The notes: generated by a model not told the origin, from the sequence alone. DNA of 64,000 bases from Actinomyces wuliandei (GCF_004010955.1 NZ_CP025227.1:2294001-2358000); one strand, 5' to 3'. Counted from the stretch's first letter, positions 44,329 to 53,868 are shown. Numbers and translations: made by a program.

Positions 44329-45651
44329 ATGCCTAGCTCAAACCCAGTGGTGGCCGCGATCCAGCGCACCGGATTCCCCACCGACCTGGCCGTCGGGTTC
44401 CTGGCCGTCATCATCTTCGTCATCGGGGACGGGATCGAGGCCGTGTGGATCGTCAGCTACTTGTCCAGCGACGCCGTTGGCTTCGACACCTCGCAAGGTA
44501 CTGACATCTACACCGCCTACGGCGTCGTTGTCGCCGTGGGAGCCTTCCTCTCCGGCGCCCTGTGCGACGGCATCGGGCCGCGCAGGGTCATGCTCATCGG
44601 CTTCCTGTCCTTCATGGTCTTCGACTTCCTGTTCATCGTCGTCGGACTGCCGTCCGGGAACCTCCCCCTGGTCATGTTCCTCTACGGGGGGCGGGGACTG
44701 GGGTACCCCATGCTTGCCTACGGCTTCCTCACCTGGGTCATGATGGTGACCCCCACCGAGCGCCAGGGCGCCGCCTCAGGCTGGTTCTGGTTCGCCTTCT
44801 CCCTGGGCATGCAGCTCCTCGGCTCCTGGCTGTCCTCCCTGCTGCTCGACCCCATCGGCCACATCGCCACCCTCTGGCTGGGTCTGGCGCTGGCCGGCAT
44901 CGGCGGCACCATCCTGTGGCTGTTCCTGCTGCGCCACCCCTCCTCGACCCGGACCACGGGCGTGTCCGTGGCAACGTCCCTCTTCGAGGGGGTCAGCGTC
45001 CTGTGGCGCCACCCCAAGGTCTCCCTCATGGGTATCGTCAAGGTCATCAACCTGTCGGGGCAGTACGGCATGCAGGCCTACTACCTGGTCTACCTCCACC
45101 GCGTCTACGGGATGCCGGAGGCTGACGCCGCCCGTGCCTTCGCGGTCTTTGGGCTCGTCGCGATCATCGGGGACGTCGTGTGGGGCGTGGTCGGGGACCG
45201 GCTCGGCTGGCGCAACACCCTCCAGTGGATCGCCGCCCCCCTGACTGGGGCCTCCCTGGTCTACCTCTACTTCATCCCCATGGTCGCCGGGCCGAACTTC
45301 TGGCTCGTCTCACTGGGCATGGCCGCCATCGGCATCGGCCTGTCCGCGCACGTGCCCACCACACCGCTCGTCATGGCCCACGCCAAGGGGGAGACCGGCA
45401 ACTCCCTGGCCATCCTCAACCTGGGCGCAGGGCTGGGGGCCTTCGTCGGGCCGGGAATCGTCTCGCTGCTGCTGATCGGCGACGGGAACAGTGCCAATGA
45501 CTACGCCGCTCCCGGGCTGGCCCTGGCCGGCATCTACGGCATCTCCTTCATCCTCCTGTTCTTCCTCAAGCTCCCGGGCAACGCCCGGATCCTGCACGAG
45601 GAGCCCGAGATCAGGGACAAGGAGATCAGGGACAAGGAGGCCGCACGCTAG
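44329..45651 (+). CDS. MFS polyol permease (RbtT/DalT/CsbX-like)
   Basis: 440 residues, 12 spans. The N-terminal segment FLAVIIFVIGDGIEAVWI and the loop DGIGPRRVMLIGFLSFM match the ribitol/D-arabinitol permease branch of the major facilitator superfamily. A charged tail (EIRDKEIRDKEAAR) ends the protein. ATG at 44329 is six bases after GAGGT. It is followed by a long-chain polyol dehydrogenase, so import of arabinitol, mannitol or a similar polyol is likely; the exact substrate is not determined. Confidence 0.82.
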   Translation: MPSSNPVVAAIQRTGFPTDLAVGFLAVIIFVIGDGIEAVWIVSYLSSDAVGFDTSQGTDIYTAYGVVVAVGAFLSGALCDGIGPRRVMLIGFLSFMVFDFLFIVVGLPSGNLPLVMFLYGGRGLGYPMLAYGFLTWVMMVTPTERQGAASGWFWFAFSLGMQLLGSWLSSLLLDPIGHIATLWLGLALAGIGGTILWLFLLRHPSSTRTTGVSVATSLFEGVSVLWRHPKVSLMGIVKVINLSGQYGMQAYYLVYLHRVYGMPEADAARAFAVFGLVAIIGDVVWGVVGDRLGWRNTLQWIAAPLTGASLVYLYFIPMVAGPNFWLVSLGMAAIGIGLSAHVPTTPLVMAHAKGETGNSLAILNLGAGLGAFVGPGIVSLLLIGDGNSANDYAAPGLALAGIYGISFILLFFLKLPGNARILHEEPEIRDKEIRDKEAAR

Positions 45652-45853
45652 GGGTGCGTGGCGGGCACCCTCCAGGACCCGGGGAGACGGTCCCTCCACT
45701 TCCCCACAGGCACCACGACAGGCTCTCTGCAGGGACCATGGCACCATGGCAGAGCCCCCGGCAGGACAGGTGCCCGCCATCCCCTTCTCACACCCAGACA
45801 ACGCACGCCTCCAACCACGCACTCTACTCACCGCTGACGAAAGCGAGACCATC

Positions 45854-47353
45854 ATGACCACCCACTCTCCCACCACCCCCGGCCAGCCACTGGCCGAGTC
45901 ACCGCTGGCACCGGGCTACGACCGCTCCGCCGTCACCACCGGCATCGTCCACATCGGCGTGGGCGGCTTCCACCGCTCCCACCAGGCCATGTACGTTGAC
46001 CGCCTCATGCGCCAGGGAAAGGCAGCGGACTGGGGCATCTGCGGCGTCGGGCTGCTGCCCGGTGACGCCCGCATGCGAGACGCCCTGGAGGGCCAGGACC
46101 ATCTGTACACCCTCGTGCTCAAGCACCCTGGCGGTCGGCGCGAGCCCGCGGTCATCGGATCGGTCCACCGCTACCTCTTCGCCCCTGACGACCCCGAGGC
46201 CGTCCTAGGACTCATGGCCGCGCCCACGACCCGCATCGTGTCGCTGACTGTGACCGAGGGCGGCTACAACATCGACGACGCCACCGGGGCCTTCCGCACC
46301 GACTCCCCCGGGGCACTCCACGACGCGGCCCACCCGGGGCAGCCCACGACAACCTTCGGCTACGTCGTGGAGGCGCTGCGCCGTCGCCGTGAGGCCGGGA
46401 CCCAGCCCTTCACCGTCATGAGCTGCGACAACCTGCCCGGAAACGGCAAGGTCGCCAGGACCGCCGTCGTGTCCCAGGCGCGGATGAGCGACCCCGAGCT
46501 GGCCGGGTGGATCCAGGACAACGTCTCCTTCCCCAACTGCATGGTGGACCGCATCACTCCCGCGACCACGCAGACAGACATTGAGGAGGTCCGCACCCTG
46601 GAAGGCCTGGACGACGCCTGGCCCGTCGTCGCCGAGCCCTTCACCCAGTGGGTCCTGGAGGACGCGTTCCCCGCCGGGCGTCCCGCCTTCGAGGAGGTCG
46701 GCGCCCAGCTGGTGGAGGACGTGGTCCCCTACGAGCTCATGAAGCTGCGCCTGCTCAACGCCGCCCACCAGGGGCTGGCCCACTGGGGCAGGCTGCTGGG
46801 GATGGAGTACGCCCACACGGCTGCCGCCGACGCCGACATCGCCGCGTGGGTGCGCGCCTACCTGCAGCGCGAGGCGCGGCCGCGGCTGCTTCCCGTACCT
46901 GGCATCGACCTGGACACCTACATCGACACGCTCTTCGAGCGCTTCACCAACGAGGCCATCGCGGACACCCTGCTGCGGCTGGCACAGTTCGGCCCCTCCG
47001 GGATGCCGAAGTTCGTGCTGCCGACCGTGCGAGACAACCTGGCAGCCGACGGGTCACTACGGCTGGGTGCGGCCATGTGCGCCGCGTGGTCGCTGGGAGT
47101 GCTCGGCACCGACGAGAACGGGCAGGAGATCCCGGTGGCCGACGACCTGCGGCCACTCGCTGAGAGGCAGGAGGCGGGCGAGGACCTCAGCTTCATCGGC
47201 AACCGGGAGGTCTTCGGGGACCTGGCCGACGACGAGCGGTTCCGCACCACATTCCTTGAGGAGCTGGCTGCCCTGCGCCGCGAGGGCGCTCGTGCCCGCA
47301 TGCGGGCGCTGGTGGACGAGGGGAGCGAGGGGAGCAAGGGGGACAACGCCTAG
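45854..47353 (+). CDS. Mannitol/arabinitol-type long-chain polyol dehydrogenase
   Basis: NAD-dependent oxidation of a sugar alcohol to a ketose. 499 residues. Rossmann start IVHIGVGGFHRSHQAMYVD, substrate region SCDNLPGNGKVAR, and the catalytic signature MKLRLLNAAHQGLAHWG with K-x4-N-x2-H. ATG at 45854 is chosen from the family N-terminus; the ribosome site is weak. Located 202 bp after the permease and probably part of the same unit. D-mannitol or D-arabinitol are the family candidates. Confidence 0.85.
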   Translation: MTTHSPTTPGQPLAESPLAPGYDRSAVTTGIVHIGVGGFHRSHQAMYVDRLMRQGKAADWGICGVGLLPGDARMRDALEGQDHLYTLVLKHPGGRREPAVIGSVHRYLFAPDDPEAVLGLMAAPTTRIVSLTVTEGGYNIDDATGAFRTDSPGALHDAAHPGQPTTTFGYVVEALRRRREAGTQPFTVMSCDNLPGNGKVARTAVVSQARMSDPELAGWIQDNVSFPNCMVDRITPATTQTDIEEVRTLEGLDDAWPVVAEPFTQWVLEDAFPAGRPAFEEVGAQLVEDVVPYELMKLRLLNAAHQGLAHWGRLLGMEYAHTAAADADIAAWVRAYLQREARPRLLPVPGIDLDTYIDTLFERFTNEAIADTLLRLAQFGPSGMPKFVLPTVRDNLAADGSLRLGAAMCAAWSLGVLGTDENGQEIPVADDLRPLAERQEAGEDLSFIGNREVFGDLADDERFRTTFLEELAALRREGARARMRALVDEGSEGSKGDNA

Positions 47354-48025
47354 TCGGCATCTCTGCGACAGGTCAGGGCGGCTCCGGGGCGTGTCATCTC
47401 CCTGGGGCCGCCCCGGCCGAGCCGGAGCCGCGCCACGTCATCCATCTACCTCAGTAGATCGGGGTACCTGGGTAGTTGCACATCTTCAAGCCGCTGGCTG
47501 GTACCGCCATGGTCAGCCCGACCCGTCATACCGGGAAACCATGAACTGCTCTGCCTCGGCACCAGACCCAAGATGTGCAACAGTCTCGGTTCTGCACATC
47601 TTGGGTTCTCAGCACCCGCTGCGAGCTCACCTCAGATTCCTGAGGATCGTTGGAATAACGTCCCTTTGCTGTCGATCTCCTCGTGCGGCACCCCCATGCC
47701 CGCCTCGGCACCAGACCCAAGATGTGCAGCAACCGGGAGGGGGTGCGCGCCACGAGGACATGTCACGTCAGAAAAAGCGCAGTCCTCGCTTTCTTAATCA
47801 CGCACGGATCACGGCCCGTGCCCTACCCCGCCAGCATCCTCCCCGCAGCGCGGGCAACAGGAACTTCCCGGCGCCATGACACCAGTCCGACGCCCTTTGC
47901 TCCCCGGACCGCCAGCCTCCAGCCACCACACCGCGCGCCACTCCCTTTCAGCGAATACGGTAGGGACGTTCTCGTCACCCTCCCGCCAGCCATCTTCCCG
48001 CCAACGACGTCGTGGAGGTTATTCC
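47354..48025. other. 672-bp spacer holding the lutABC motif array
   Basis: No gene supported. Contains the four-site phased motif array at 47477-47728 and the presumed lutABC promoter between there and 48025. A 20-bp stretch (GCCTCGGCACCAGACCCAAG) is repeated exactly at 47553 and 47702, each leading into a motif copy. Confidence 0.5.
47477..47728. promoter_or_regulatory. Four-site phased motif array upstream of lutABC
   Basis: TGCACATCTTCA at 47477 (+), CCAAGATGTGCA at 47568 (-), TGCACATCTTGG at 47593 (+) and CCAAGATGTGCA at 47717 (-). Steps are 91, 25 and 124 bp. The last site ends 297 bp before the lutA start, nearly the same distance as for lldP (292). Confidence 0.7.
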
Positions 48026-48829
48026 GTGCGCATCGCTCTCTTCGCCACCTGTATCGGGGACTCGATGTTCCCCCAGGCCCCGCAGGCCACCGTCGCCATC
48101 CTCGAGCGCCTCGGGCACGAGGTGGTCTTCCCCGAAGGGCAGGTGTGCTGCGGCCAGATGCACGCCAACACCGGCTACTTCAAGCAGGCCTCCGCCCTGG
48201 TCGCCAACCACGTGCGGACCTTTGAGCCGGTCCTGGACGGGGAGTGGGACGCCGTCGTCGTCCCCTCGGGCTCCTGCACAGGCGCCACCCGCCACGAGCA
48301 GGCCCTGGTCGCCGAGCACGTGGGCGACCCGTCCCTGGCCCGACGCGCCACCGAGGTCGCCGCCAGGACCTACGACCTGGCCGAGCTGCTCGTCGACGTC
48401 CTGGGAGTCACCGACGTCGGCGCCTACTTCCCCCACCGGGTCACCTACCACCCCACCTGCCACTCGCTGCGCATCACCAAGGTCGGCGACCGACCCTACC
48501 GACTGCTGCGCGCCGTCGAGGCACTCACCCTGCTCCCCCTGCCCGAGGCGGAGGTCTGCTGCGGGTTCGGCGGCACCTTCTCCATGAAGAACCACGAGAC
48601 CTCCACCGCGATGCTGGCGGACAAGGTCTCCAACGTCATGTCCACCCAAGCGGAGGTGCTGTGCATGGGCGACTACTCCTGCCTCATGCACGTGGGCGGG
48701 GGACTGTCCCGCATCAACTCCGGGGTGCGGGTCATGCACCTGGCGGAGATCCTCGCCTCGACCAAGGACCAGCCCTTCCACGGCAACGTCTCCTTCGCCG
48801 CAGACACCCAGGAGGTCACGTCACGATGA
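48026..48829 (+). CDS. lutA: Lactate utilisation protein LutA
   Basis: Cys-rich (Fe-S) oxidoreductase subunit of the LutABC L-lactate oxidation complex. 267 residues with the two CCG-type motifs: EGQVCCGQMHANTGY and EAEVCCGFGGTFSMKNH. GTG start at 48026 seven bases after GGAGG. Its stop overlaps the lutB ATG (ATGA), so lutA and lutB are translationally coupled. Confidence 0.94.
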   Translation: MRIALFATCIGDSMFPQAPQATVAILERLGHEVVFPEGQVCCGQMHANTGYFKQASALVANHVRTFEPVLDGEWDAVVVPSGSCTGATRHEQALVAEHVGDPSLARRATEVAARTYDLAELLVDVLGVTDVGAYFPHRVTYHPTCHSLRITKVGDRPYRLLRAVEALTLLPLPEAEVCCGFGGTFSMKNHETSTAMLADKVSNVMSTQAEVLCMGDYSCLMHVGGGLSRINSGVRVMHLAEILASTKDQPFHGNVSFAADTQEVTSR

Positions 48830-50445
48830 GCCGCGTCTTTCTTGGCATGCCTGCCCGTCCCAGGCCCACCACCCAGGAGCCCCGTACCGGCGGCTGGCGC
48901 ACCACGGTCACTGTTCCTGCCGACACCCTACGCTGGGGAGAGACCTTCCCTCAGGCCGCGCACAAGACCCTCCAGAACACCCAGCTGCGCTCCAACCTGG
49001 GCCGGGCCACCCGCACCATCCGAGGCAAGCGGGACATGCGGGCGGCGGAGATGCCCGACTGGGAGCAGCTGCGCGAGGCGGCCAGCGCGGTCAAGAACGA
49101 GGTCATGAGCCACCTGCCCGACTACCTGGAGCAGTTCGAGGCCAACGTCACCGCGCGCGGCGGCGTGGTCCACTGGGCTCGCGACGCCGCCGAGGCTAAC
49201 CGGATCGTCACCAGCATCATCAAGGCCAAGGGGGTGGACGACGTCGTCAAGGTCAAGTCGATGGCCACCCAGGAGACCAACCTCAACGAGCACCTCAAGG
49301 CCCAGGGCGTCACCGCCCACGAGACCGACCTGGCCGAGATGATCGTCCAGCTCGCCGACGACATGCCCTCACACATCGTGGTGCCCGCGATCCACCGCAA
49401 CCGCTCCGAGGTGCGCGGGATCTTCCTGGACCGCATGGAGGACGCCCCCGCCGACCTGTCCGACAACCCGGTCGAGCTGGCCGGGGCAGCGCGCGCCCAC
49501 CTGCGCAGGAAGTTCCTCCACGCCTCCGTGGCCGTCTCAGGCACCAACATGGGCATCGCCGAGACCGGGACCGTCTCGATCTTCGAGTCCGAGGGCAACG
49601 GGCGCATGTGCCTGACCCTGCCGGACACCCTCATCACCCTCATGGGCATCGAGAAGATCGTCCCCCGCTTCCAGGACGTGGAGATCTTCTCCCAGATCCT
49701 GCCGCGCTCGGCCACAGGAGAGCGCATGAACCCCTACACCTCGATGTGGACGGGAGTCACCCCGGGCGACGGCCCCCAGGAGTTCCACCTCGTCCTCATG
49801 GACAACGGGCGCACCAAGGTCCTGTCCGACCCGGTGGGGCGCGAGGCCCTCCACTGCATCCGCTGTGGCGCGTGCATGAACATCTGCCCGGTCTACCAGC
49901 ACACCGGCGGCCATGCCTACGGGTCGGTCTACCCCGGCCCCATCGGCGCGATCCTCACCCCGCAGCTGACCCAGGGGCTGGCCGACGACGACCCGGTCCA
50001 CACCCTGCCCTTCGCCTCCTCCCTGTGCGGGGCCTGCGGGGAGGCCTGCCCGGTCAAGATCGACATCCCCACGATCCTCATCCACCTGCGTGCCCGCACC
50101 GTGGAGGCCAAGCGCAAGGTCGTGCCGGACATGTGGGACGTGGCCATGAAGGCCACCGCGCCGGCGATGAGTGACGGCCGCCTGTGGTCGCTGGCCCAGC
50201 AGGCGGTCAAGGCCTCACGGCTGGTCAGCAGGGACGGCCGGATCGGTGCCCTGCCTTTCCCGGCCTCGCAGTGGACCGGCGCGCGCGACATCCCCGAGGC
50301 GCCACCGGAGAGCTTCCGCCAGTGGTGGGCACGCACCCACCCGACATCGGGGAGGAGACCCGGTGAGGCTGCCGCCTCCGTGACCGGGTCGGCCGCAGGA
50401 GGGTCGGCCACCGCACCCCAGCCAGCTTCCCGGGAGGACCAGTGA
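48826..50445 (+). CDS. lutB: Lactate utilisation protein LutB
   Basis: Iron-sulfur subunit, 539 residues. An LUD domain (about 80-330, with AETGTVSIFESEGNGR) is followed by a ferredoxin domain with two 4Fe-4S motifs: CIRCGACMNICPVY and CGACGEACPVKI. The C-terminal helical part ends in a Ser/Ala-rich tail. ATG at 48826 is preceded by GGAGG. Accepts electrons within the LutABC complex during lactate-to-pyruvate oxidation. Confidence 0.95.
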   Translation: MSRVFLGMPARPRPTTQEPRTGGWRTTVTVPADTLRWGETFPQAAHKTLQNTQLRSNLGRATRTIRGKRDMRAAEMPDWEQLREAASAVKNEVMSHLPDYLEQFEANVTARGGVVHWARDAAEANRIVTSIIKAKGVDDVVKVKSMATQETNLNEHLKAQGVTAHETDLAEMIVQLADDMPSHIVVPAIHRNRSEVRGIFLDRMEDAPADLSDNPVELAGAARAHLRRKFLHASVAVSGTNMGIAETGTVSIFESEGNGRMCLTLPDTLITLMGIEKIVPRFQDVEIFSQILPRSATGERMNPYTSMWTGVTPGDGPQEFHLVLMDNGRTKVLSDPVGREALHCIRCGACMNICPVYQHTGGHAYGSVYPGPIGAILTPQLTQGLADDDPVHTLPFASSLCGACGEACPVKIDIPTILIHLRARTVEAKRKVVPDMWDVAMKATAPAMSDGRLWSLAQQAVKASRLVSRDGRIGALPFPASQWTGARDIPEAPPESFRQWWARTHPTSGRRPGEAAASVTGSAAGGSATAPQPASREDQ

Positions 50446-51095
50446 TGGACGCACGCACCGCCGTTCTTGCCCGCGCCCGCGATGCCGTCTCACGCTCCCA
50501 GCGAGGCCCCGCGCGCCCGGTCCCGCGCGACTACATCCGCGTGGGTGAGCACGAGCCCGGGTCGCCGCCAGTCGTGGCCGACATGGTGAGCAAGCTCGAG
50601 GACTACGACGCCCTGGTGCGTACCGAGGACACGGACTCCGGTATCGCCCAGGCTATTGACGAGCTCCTGGGCGAGGCCAGGGACGTCGTCGTGCCCACGG
50701 GCCTGCCGCAGGCCTACAAGGAGGCCGCCGCGCGCCGGGGCCGTACCCTGCACGAGGACTCGCGCGAACGTCCCATTGCCACTCTCGGTCTGGACGCGAT
50801 CGACGCGGTGGTGACCTGCTCGCGCCTGGGCATCTCCATCTCGGGGACTATCGTGCTCGACGGCGAGCCCGACCAGGGCAGGCGCGCCATCTCCCTGGTG
50901 CCCGACCGCCATGTGTGCGTGCTGGAGCGCGAGACGATCGTGCCCACGGTGCCACAGGCTGTCGATGTCCTCAGCCACTACCCCACGCGCCCGATGACCT
51001 GGATCGCCGGCCCCAGCGCCACGGCCGACATCGAGCTCGTACGCGTCCAGGGCGTGCACGGCCCGCGCAACCTCGGGGTGGTCATCGCCCACTGA
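50445..51095 (+). CDS. lutC: Lactate utilisation protein LutC
   Basis: LUD-domain subunit of 216 residues. Family core: GLDAIDAVVTCSRLGISISGTIVLD, then ALERETIVPTVPQAV-like text (here VLERETIVPTV) and TWIAGPSATADIELVRVQGVHGPR at the C-terminus. GGAGG at 50433-50437 serves either ATG 50445 (spacing 7, preferred) or GTG 50442. Overlaps the lutB stop. Last gene of lutABC; convergent with vapC. Confidence 0.94.
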   Translation: MDARTAVLARARDAVSRSQRGPARPVPRDYIRVGEHEPGSPPVVADMVSKLEDYDALVRTEDTDSGIAQAIDELLGEARDVVVPTGLPQAYKEAAARRGRTLHEDSRERPIATLGLDAIDAVVTCSRLGISISGTIVLDGEPDQGRRAISLVPDRHVCVLERETIVPTVPQAVDVLSHYPTRPMTWIAGPSATADIELVRVQGVHGPRNLGVVIAH

Positions 51096-51126
51096 GCCAG
51101 CCCTGAGTGCGTGCCGCTGAGACGGC

Positions 51127-51540
51127 CTAGGCGGCCAGGAGCGGGTTGACAGTTCTAACCCCGCGCAGGACGCTGCCGTGCGCCAAGTCCTCGGTCCACA
51201 GCTCACCGCAGCCGGACTCGACAGCCGCCTCAAGCACCATGGCGTCCCAGACAGAGAGCTGGTGCCTGCGAGCAGTCACCACCGCCCGCTCAACGAGTGC
51301 GCGGTCGGCGGGGACGACCCCCAGGTCAGCGACCCGACGGACGACACGCCCGGCCTCCTCAGGCGGCCACACGGGCCTCAGCTTGCGGGTGAGGACGACA
51401 AACAGCTCAAGCATCACCTGGGTGCTCACGGTGAAGTCGCGGTGGCTGGCCAGAGCGGCTCGGGCCGCTGCCTGCTTGGACGGGGAGGCGCTGTCAAAGG
51501 TGTAGGCAAGGATATTGGTGTCCAGGAAGACCCTAGACAT
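51127..51540 (-). CDS. vapC: PIN-domain toxin, VapC-like
   Basis: 137-residue ribonuclease-type toxin. The first acidic residue is in VFLDTNILAYTFD; further acidic positions are in QVMLELFVVL, SVWDAMVLEAAVESG and LWTEDLAHG. ATG at 51540 overlaps the antitoxin stop by 8 bp, the usual VapBC arrangement. The open frame extends upstream in the antitoxin region but has no support. Confidence 0.85.
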   Translation of the reverse strand: MSRVFLDTNILAYTFDSASPSKQAAARAALASHRDFTVSTQVMLELFVVLTRKLRPVWPPEEAGRVVRRVADLGVVPADRALVERAVVTARRHQLSVWDAMVLEAAVESGCGELWTEDLAHGSVLRGVRTVNPLLAA

Positions 51541-51763
51541 CGTAAAGGTCCTCGCGACTCCACCCGCGCCCGTGCTCACCGCTGCGTGCTGGCCTGGCAT
51601 CCGCCAGGGCAAGCAGCGACTCCACGACGTCCTGCTGGTCAGGACCTGCGTAGCGCTCCAGCATGTCGCTGAGGTACTTGTTGACGGACTCATTGCGCTC
51701 AAGCGCGCGGATCCGGGCGCGGCGAAGGACGTCAGCATCGACGGAGAGAGTCAGCGTAGCCAC
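51533..51763 (-). CDS. vapB: Ribbon-helix-helix-type antitoxin, VapB-like
   Basis: 76 residues. MATLTLSVDADVLRRARIRA is the DNA-binding beta strand and first helix of an RHH fold. The acidic C-terminus (SREDLYDV) would cover the toxin. GTG start at 51763 with no ribosome site but a -10 box (TACACT) six bases upstream, implying a leaderless transcript. Coupled to vapC. Confidence 0.8.
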   Translation of the reverse strand: MATLTLSVDADVLRRARIRALERNESVNKYLSDMLERYAGPDQQDVVESLLALADARPARSGEHGRGWSREDLYDV

Positions 51764-51765
51764 GA

Positions 51766-51790
51766 GTTCAGTGTAGCACTGGTTCAGTGC
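51766..51790 (-). promoter_or_regulatory. vapBC promoter and operator
   Basis: On the minus strand the -10 TACACT occupies 51775-51770. Beside it the palindrome GCACTG-GTT-CAGTGC (51776-51790) and a direct repeat GTTCAGTG at 51766 and 51782 (16 bp apart) cover the promoter. This is where a VapBC complex would be expected to autorepress. Confidence 0.55.
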
Positions 51791-51826
51791 GACACAGAAG
51801 CCTGACGGCCCTGTCGGCAGCCCCGC

Positions 51827-52034
51827 TGCACATCTTCAGGGTGTCAGCCACGCCGCCAAGCCCGCTGCTGCGCACAGTCACGTCGGTCGCGTGGCTGGCA
51901 GCGTCCTGAAGATGTGCAGCACGCACTGCATTGCACATCTTGGACCTCACCAGCCCCTCTTCGGTACGCGCCCAGGCCCACCATTCTGCCGTTCTCCACT
52001 GGTCACACCTGCCCGGACCCGGTGAAGATGTGCA
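51827..52034. promoter_or_regulatory. Four-site phased motif array upstream of vapBC
   Basis: TGCACATCTTCA at 51827 (+), TGAAGATGTGCA at 51907 (-), TGCACATCTTGG at 51932 (+), TGAAGATGTGCA at 52023 (-). Steps are 80, 25 and 91 bp. Lies in the 335-bp spacer between vapB and the end of lysS; nothing else was found in that spacer. Confidence 0.7.
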
Positions 52035-52098
52035 GCATCGAGCGATCGAGCGGCTGAGCGGCCGTTGTCCAGCGGGCTGTGCCTCCTAGCGCCTGGCC

Positions 52099-53868
52099 CT
52101 ACCCGTCGAGTCCTACCGACGAGGACCGCCTGACGATGGGGAAGGTGATGGTCTCACGGATCCCCTGGCCGGTCAGGGCCATGAGCACCCGGTCGATCCC
52201 CATACCCATGCCGCCGCAGGGCGGGAACCCCTGCTCCATGGCCACCAGGAAGTCCTCGTCCAGGACCATGGCCTCCGGGTCGCCCTTGGCGGCGGCCAGG
52301 GCCTGGGCCTCGAAGCGCTCACGCTGGACCACAGGGTCGGCCAGCTCGGAGTAGGCGGTGGCCGTCTCCGTACCACGGACGTAGAGGTCCCACTTCTCGG
52401 TCAGCCCCGGACGGCTACGGTGGTAGCGGGTCAGTGGCGAGGTGTCCTCCGGGAAGTCGAGGACGAAGGTAGGCTCCCACAGGGTGGAGCCCACGAGCTC
52501 CTCAAAGAGGTCCTCCACGATCCTGCCCGCCACCGCGTAGTCGCTGACCTCAATGCCGTGGGCCTCGGCAAGGCCCACCAGCCGCTCGCGCGGGGTCTCC
52601 ACGGTGACCTCCTCCCCCAGGGCCTGGGACACCGAGGTGTAGAGGTCGATCATGGCCCACTGCCCGGACAGGTCGTACTCGGTGCCGTCGGCCAGGGTGA
52701 CGACCTCCTGGCCCTCATCCAGCCCGAAGGCGTCGCGGGCCGCGGCCTGGATGAGGTCGCGGGTCAGCTCGGCCATGCCGTGGTAGTCCGAGTAGGCCTC
52801 ATAGGCCTCCAGGGCGGTGAACTCCGGGGAGTGGGAGGAGTCCACGCCCTCGTTGCGGAAGTTCCGGTTGATCTCGAAGACGCGGTCCACGCCCCCTACC
52901 ACGGCGCGCTTGAGGTAGATCTCCGTGGCGATGCGCAGGTAGAGGTCGGTGTCGAAGGCGTTCATGTGGGTGGTGAACGGCCGGGCGGCCGCCCCACCGT
53001 GGATGACCTGGAGCATGGGGGTCTCCAGCTCCAGGTAGTCGCGGCGGTGGAGGCTGTCGCGGATGGAGCGGACCACCGCCGCCCGGGTACGCACCATGTC
53101 GCGCGCCGCCGGGCGTGTCAGCAGGTCCAGCTCACGACGCCGCACCCGCTGCTCCTCCGACAAGGTGACGGCCTCCCCCGCCTCATTGGTCCAGGTCTTG
53201 GGCAGCGGGCGCAGGGCCTTGGAGGCGATGCGCCAGGCTGGGACCGCCACATCACCGTCAGTCGCCGTGGCCAGGTCGACGCCCTCAGCCAGAGTCGGCT
53301 CCGCGAAGACGGACAACTCGCCCCGGCGGGAGGTACCGACATGACCGTGGACAAAGAGGTGGTCCCCCAGGTCAACGTCCGTCTTGAAGGCAGCCAGGCT
53401 GGAGTGGCCGCTGGCAGGCAGGGACCTGGCTGAGAGCATGACCTGGAGAGTGGCTCCCGCCCCGTCCTGGAGGGTGGCGAAGCAGAGCCTGCCGGTGTTG
53501 CGCAGGAGGACCACCCGCCCGGCCACACCGACCACGGTGTCCGTCTCCACACCCGCCTCCAGGTGGCCAAGCTGCTGCCTGACAGCGGCAATCGTGGTGG
53601 TCACCGGCACGGTGACCGGGTAGGGGTCCCAGCCGTCCTGACGCAGCCGCTCACGCTTGCCTGCGCGGACCTCGAACTGCTCGCCGGGTCCGGGATGCGA
53701 GGACGGCTGGGCAGGAGCGTGCCCGGCGTGGCTGGCAGCGGGCTCCGTGGGGACGCCCCGCGCGGGCTCTCCACCCCGGCTCCCCCCGCTCCTGGTGTCA
53801 GGGTACTGGGCACTACGGGCGCTGTTCTCAGTGGTCGCAGGGCTCAGGGAGCCAGGGGTGTCAGTCAC
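52099..53868 (-). CDS. lysS: Lysine-tRNA ligase (class II)
   Basis: Charges tRNA-Lys. 589 residues: a low-complexity N-terminal extension of about 65, an OB-fold anticodon-binding domain (about 100-215), and the class II catalytic core with motif 2 [20 protein letters not shown] and motif 3 [17 protein letters not shown] start at 53868 (MTDTPGSL). The gene lies near panC and panD, as often in actinobacteria. The N-terminal extension is unusual in length and has no recognised fold. Confidence 0.95.
   Translation of the reverse strand: MTDTPGSLSPATTENSARSAQYPDTRSGGSRGGEPARGVPTEPAASHAGHAPAQPSSHPGPGEQFEVRAGKRERLRQDGWDPYPVTVPVTTTIAAVRQQLGHLEAGVETDTVVGVAGRVVLLRNTGRLCFATLQDGAGATLQVMLSARSLPASGHSSLAAFKTDVDLGDHLFVHGHVGTSRRGELSVFAEPTLAEGVDLATATDGDVAVPAWRIASKALRPLPKTWTNEAGEAVTLSEEQRVRRRELDLLTRPAARDMVRTRAAVVRSIRDSLHRRDYLELETPMLQVIHGGAAARPFTTHMNAFDTDLYLRIATEIYLKRAVVGGVDRVFEINRNFRNEGVDSSHSPEFTALEAYEAYSDYHGMAELTRDLIQAAARDAFGLDEGQEVVTLADGTEYDLSGQWAMIDLYTSVSQALGEEVTVETPRERLVGLAEAHGIEVSDYAVAGRIVEDLFEELVGSTLWEPTFVLDFPEDTSPLTRYHRSRPGLTEKWDLYVRGTETATAYSELADPVVQRERFEAQALAAAKGDPEAMVLDEDFLVAMEQGFPPCGGMGMGIDRVLMALTGQGIRETITFPIVRRSSSVGLDG

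Noticed and set aside
47477..47728. Phased motif pairs as MITEs or integron attC sites
   Set aside because: Interiors of the intervals are unrelated between loci, no target duplications or GTTRRRY cores were seen, and no integrase or transposase is in the window.
51127..51738. vapC starting at 51738
   Set aside because: The upstream part is antitoxin sequence in another frame; the PIN domain begins at ATG 51540.
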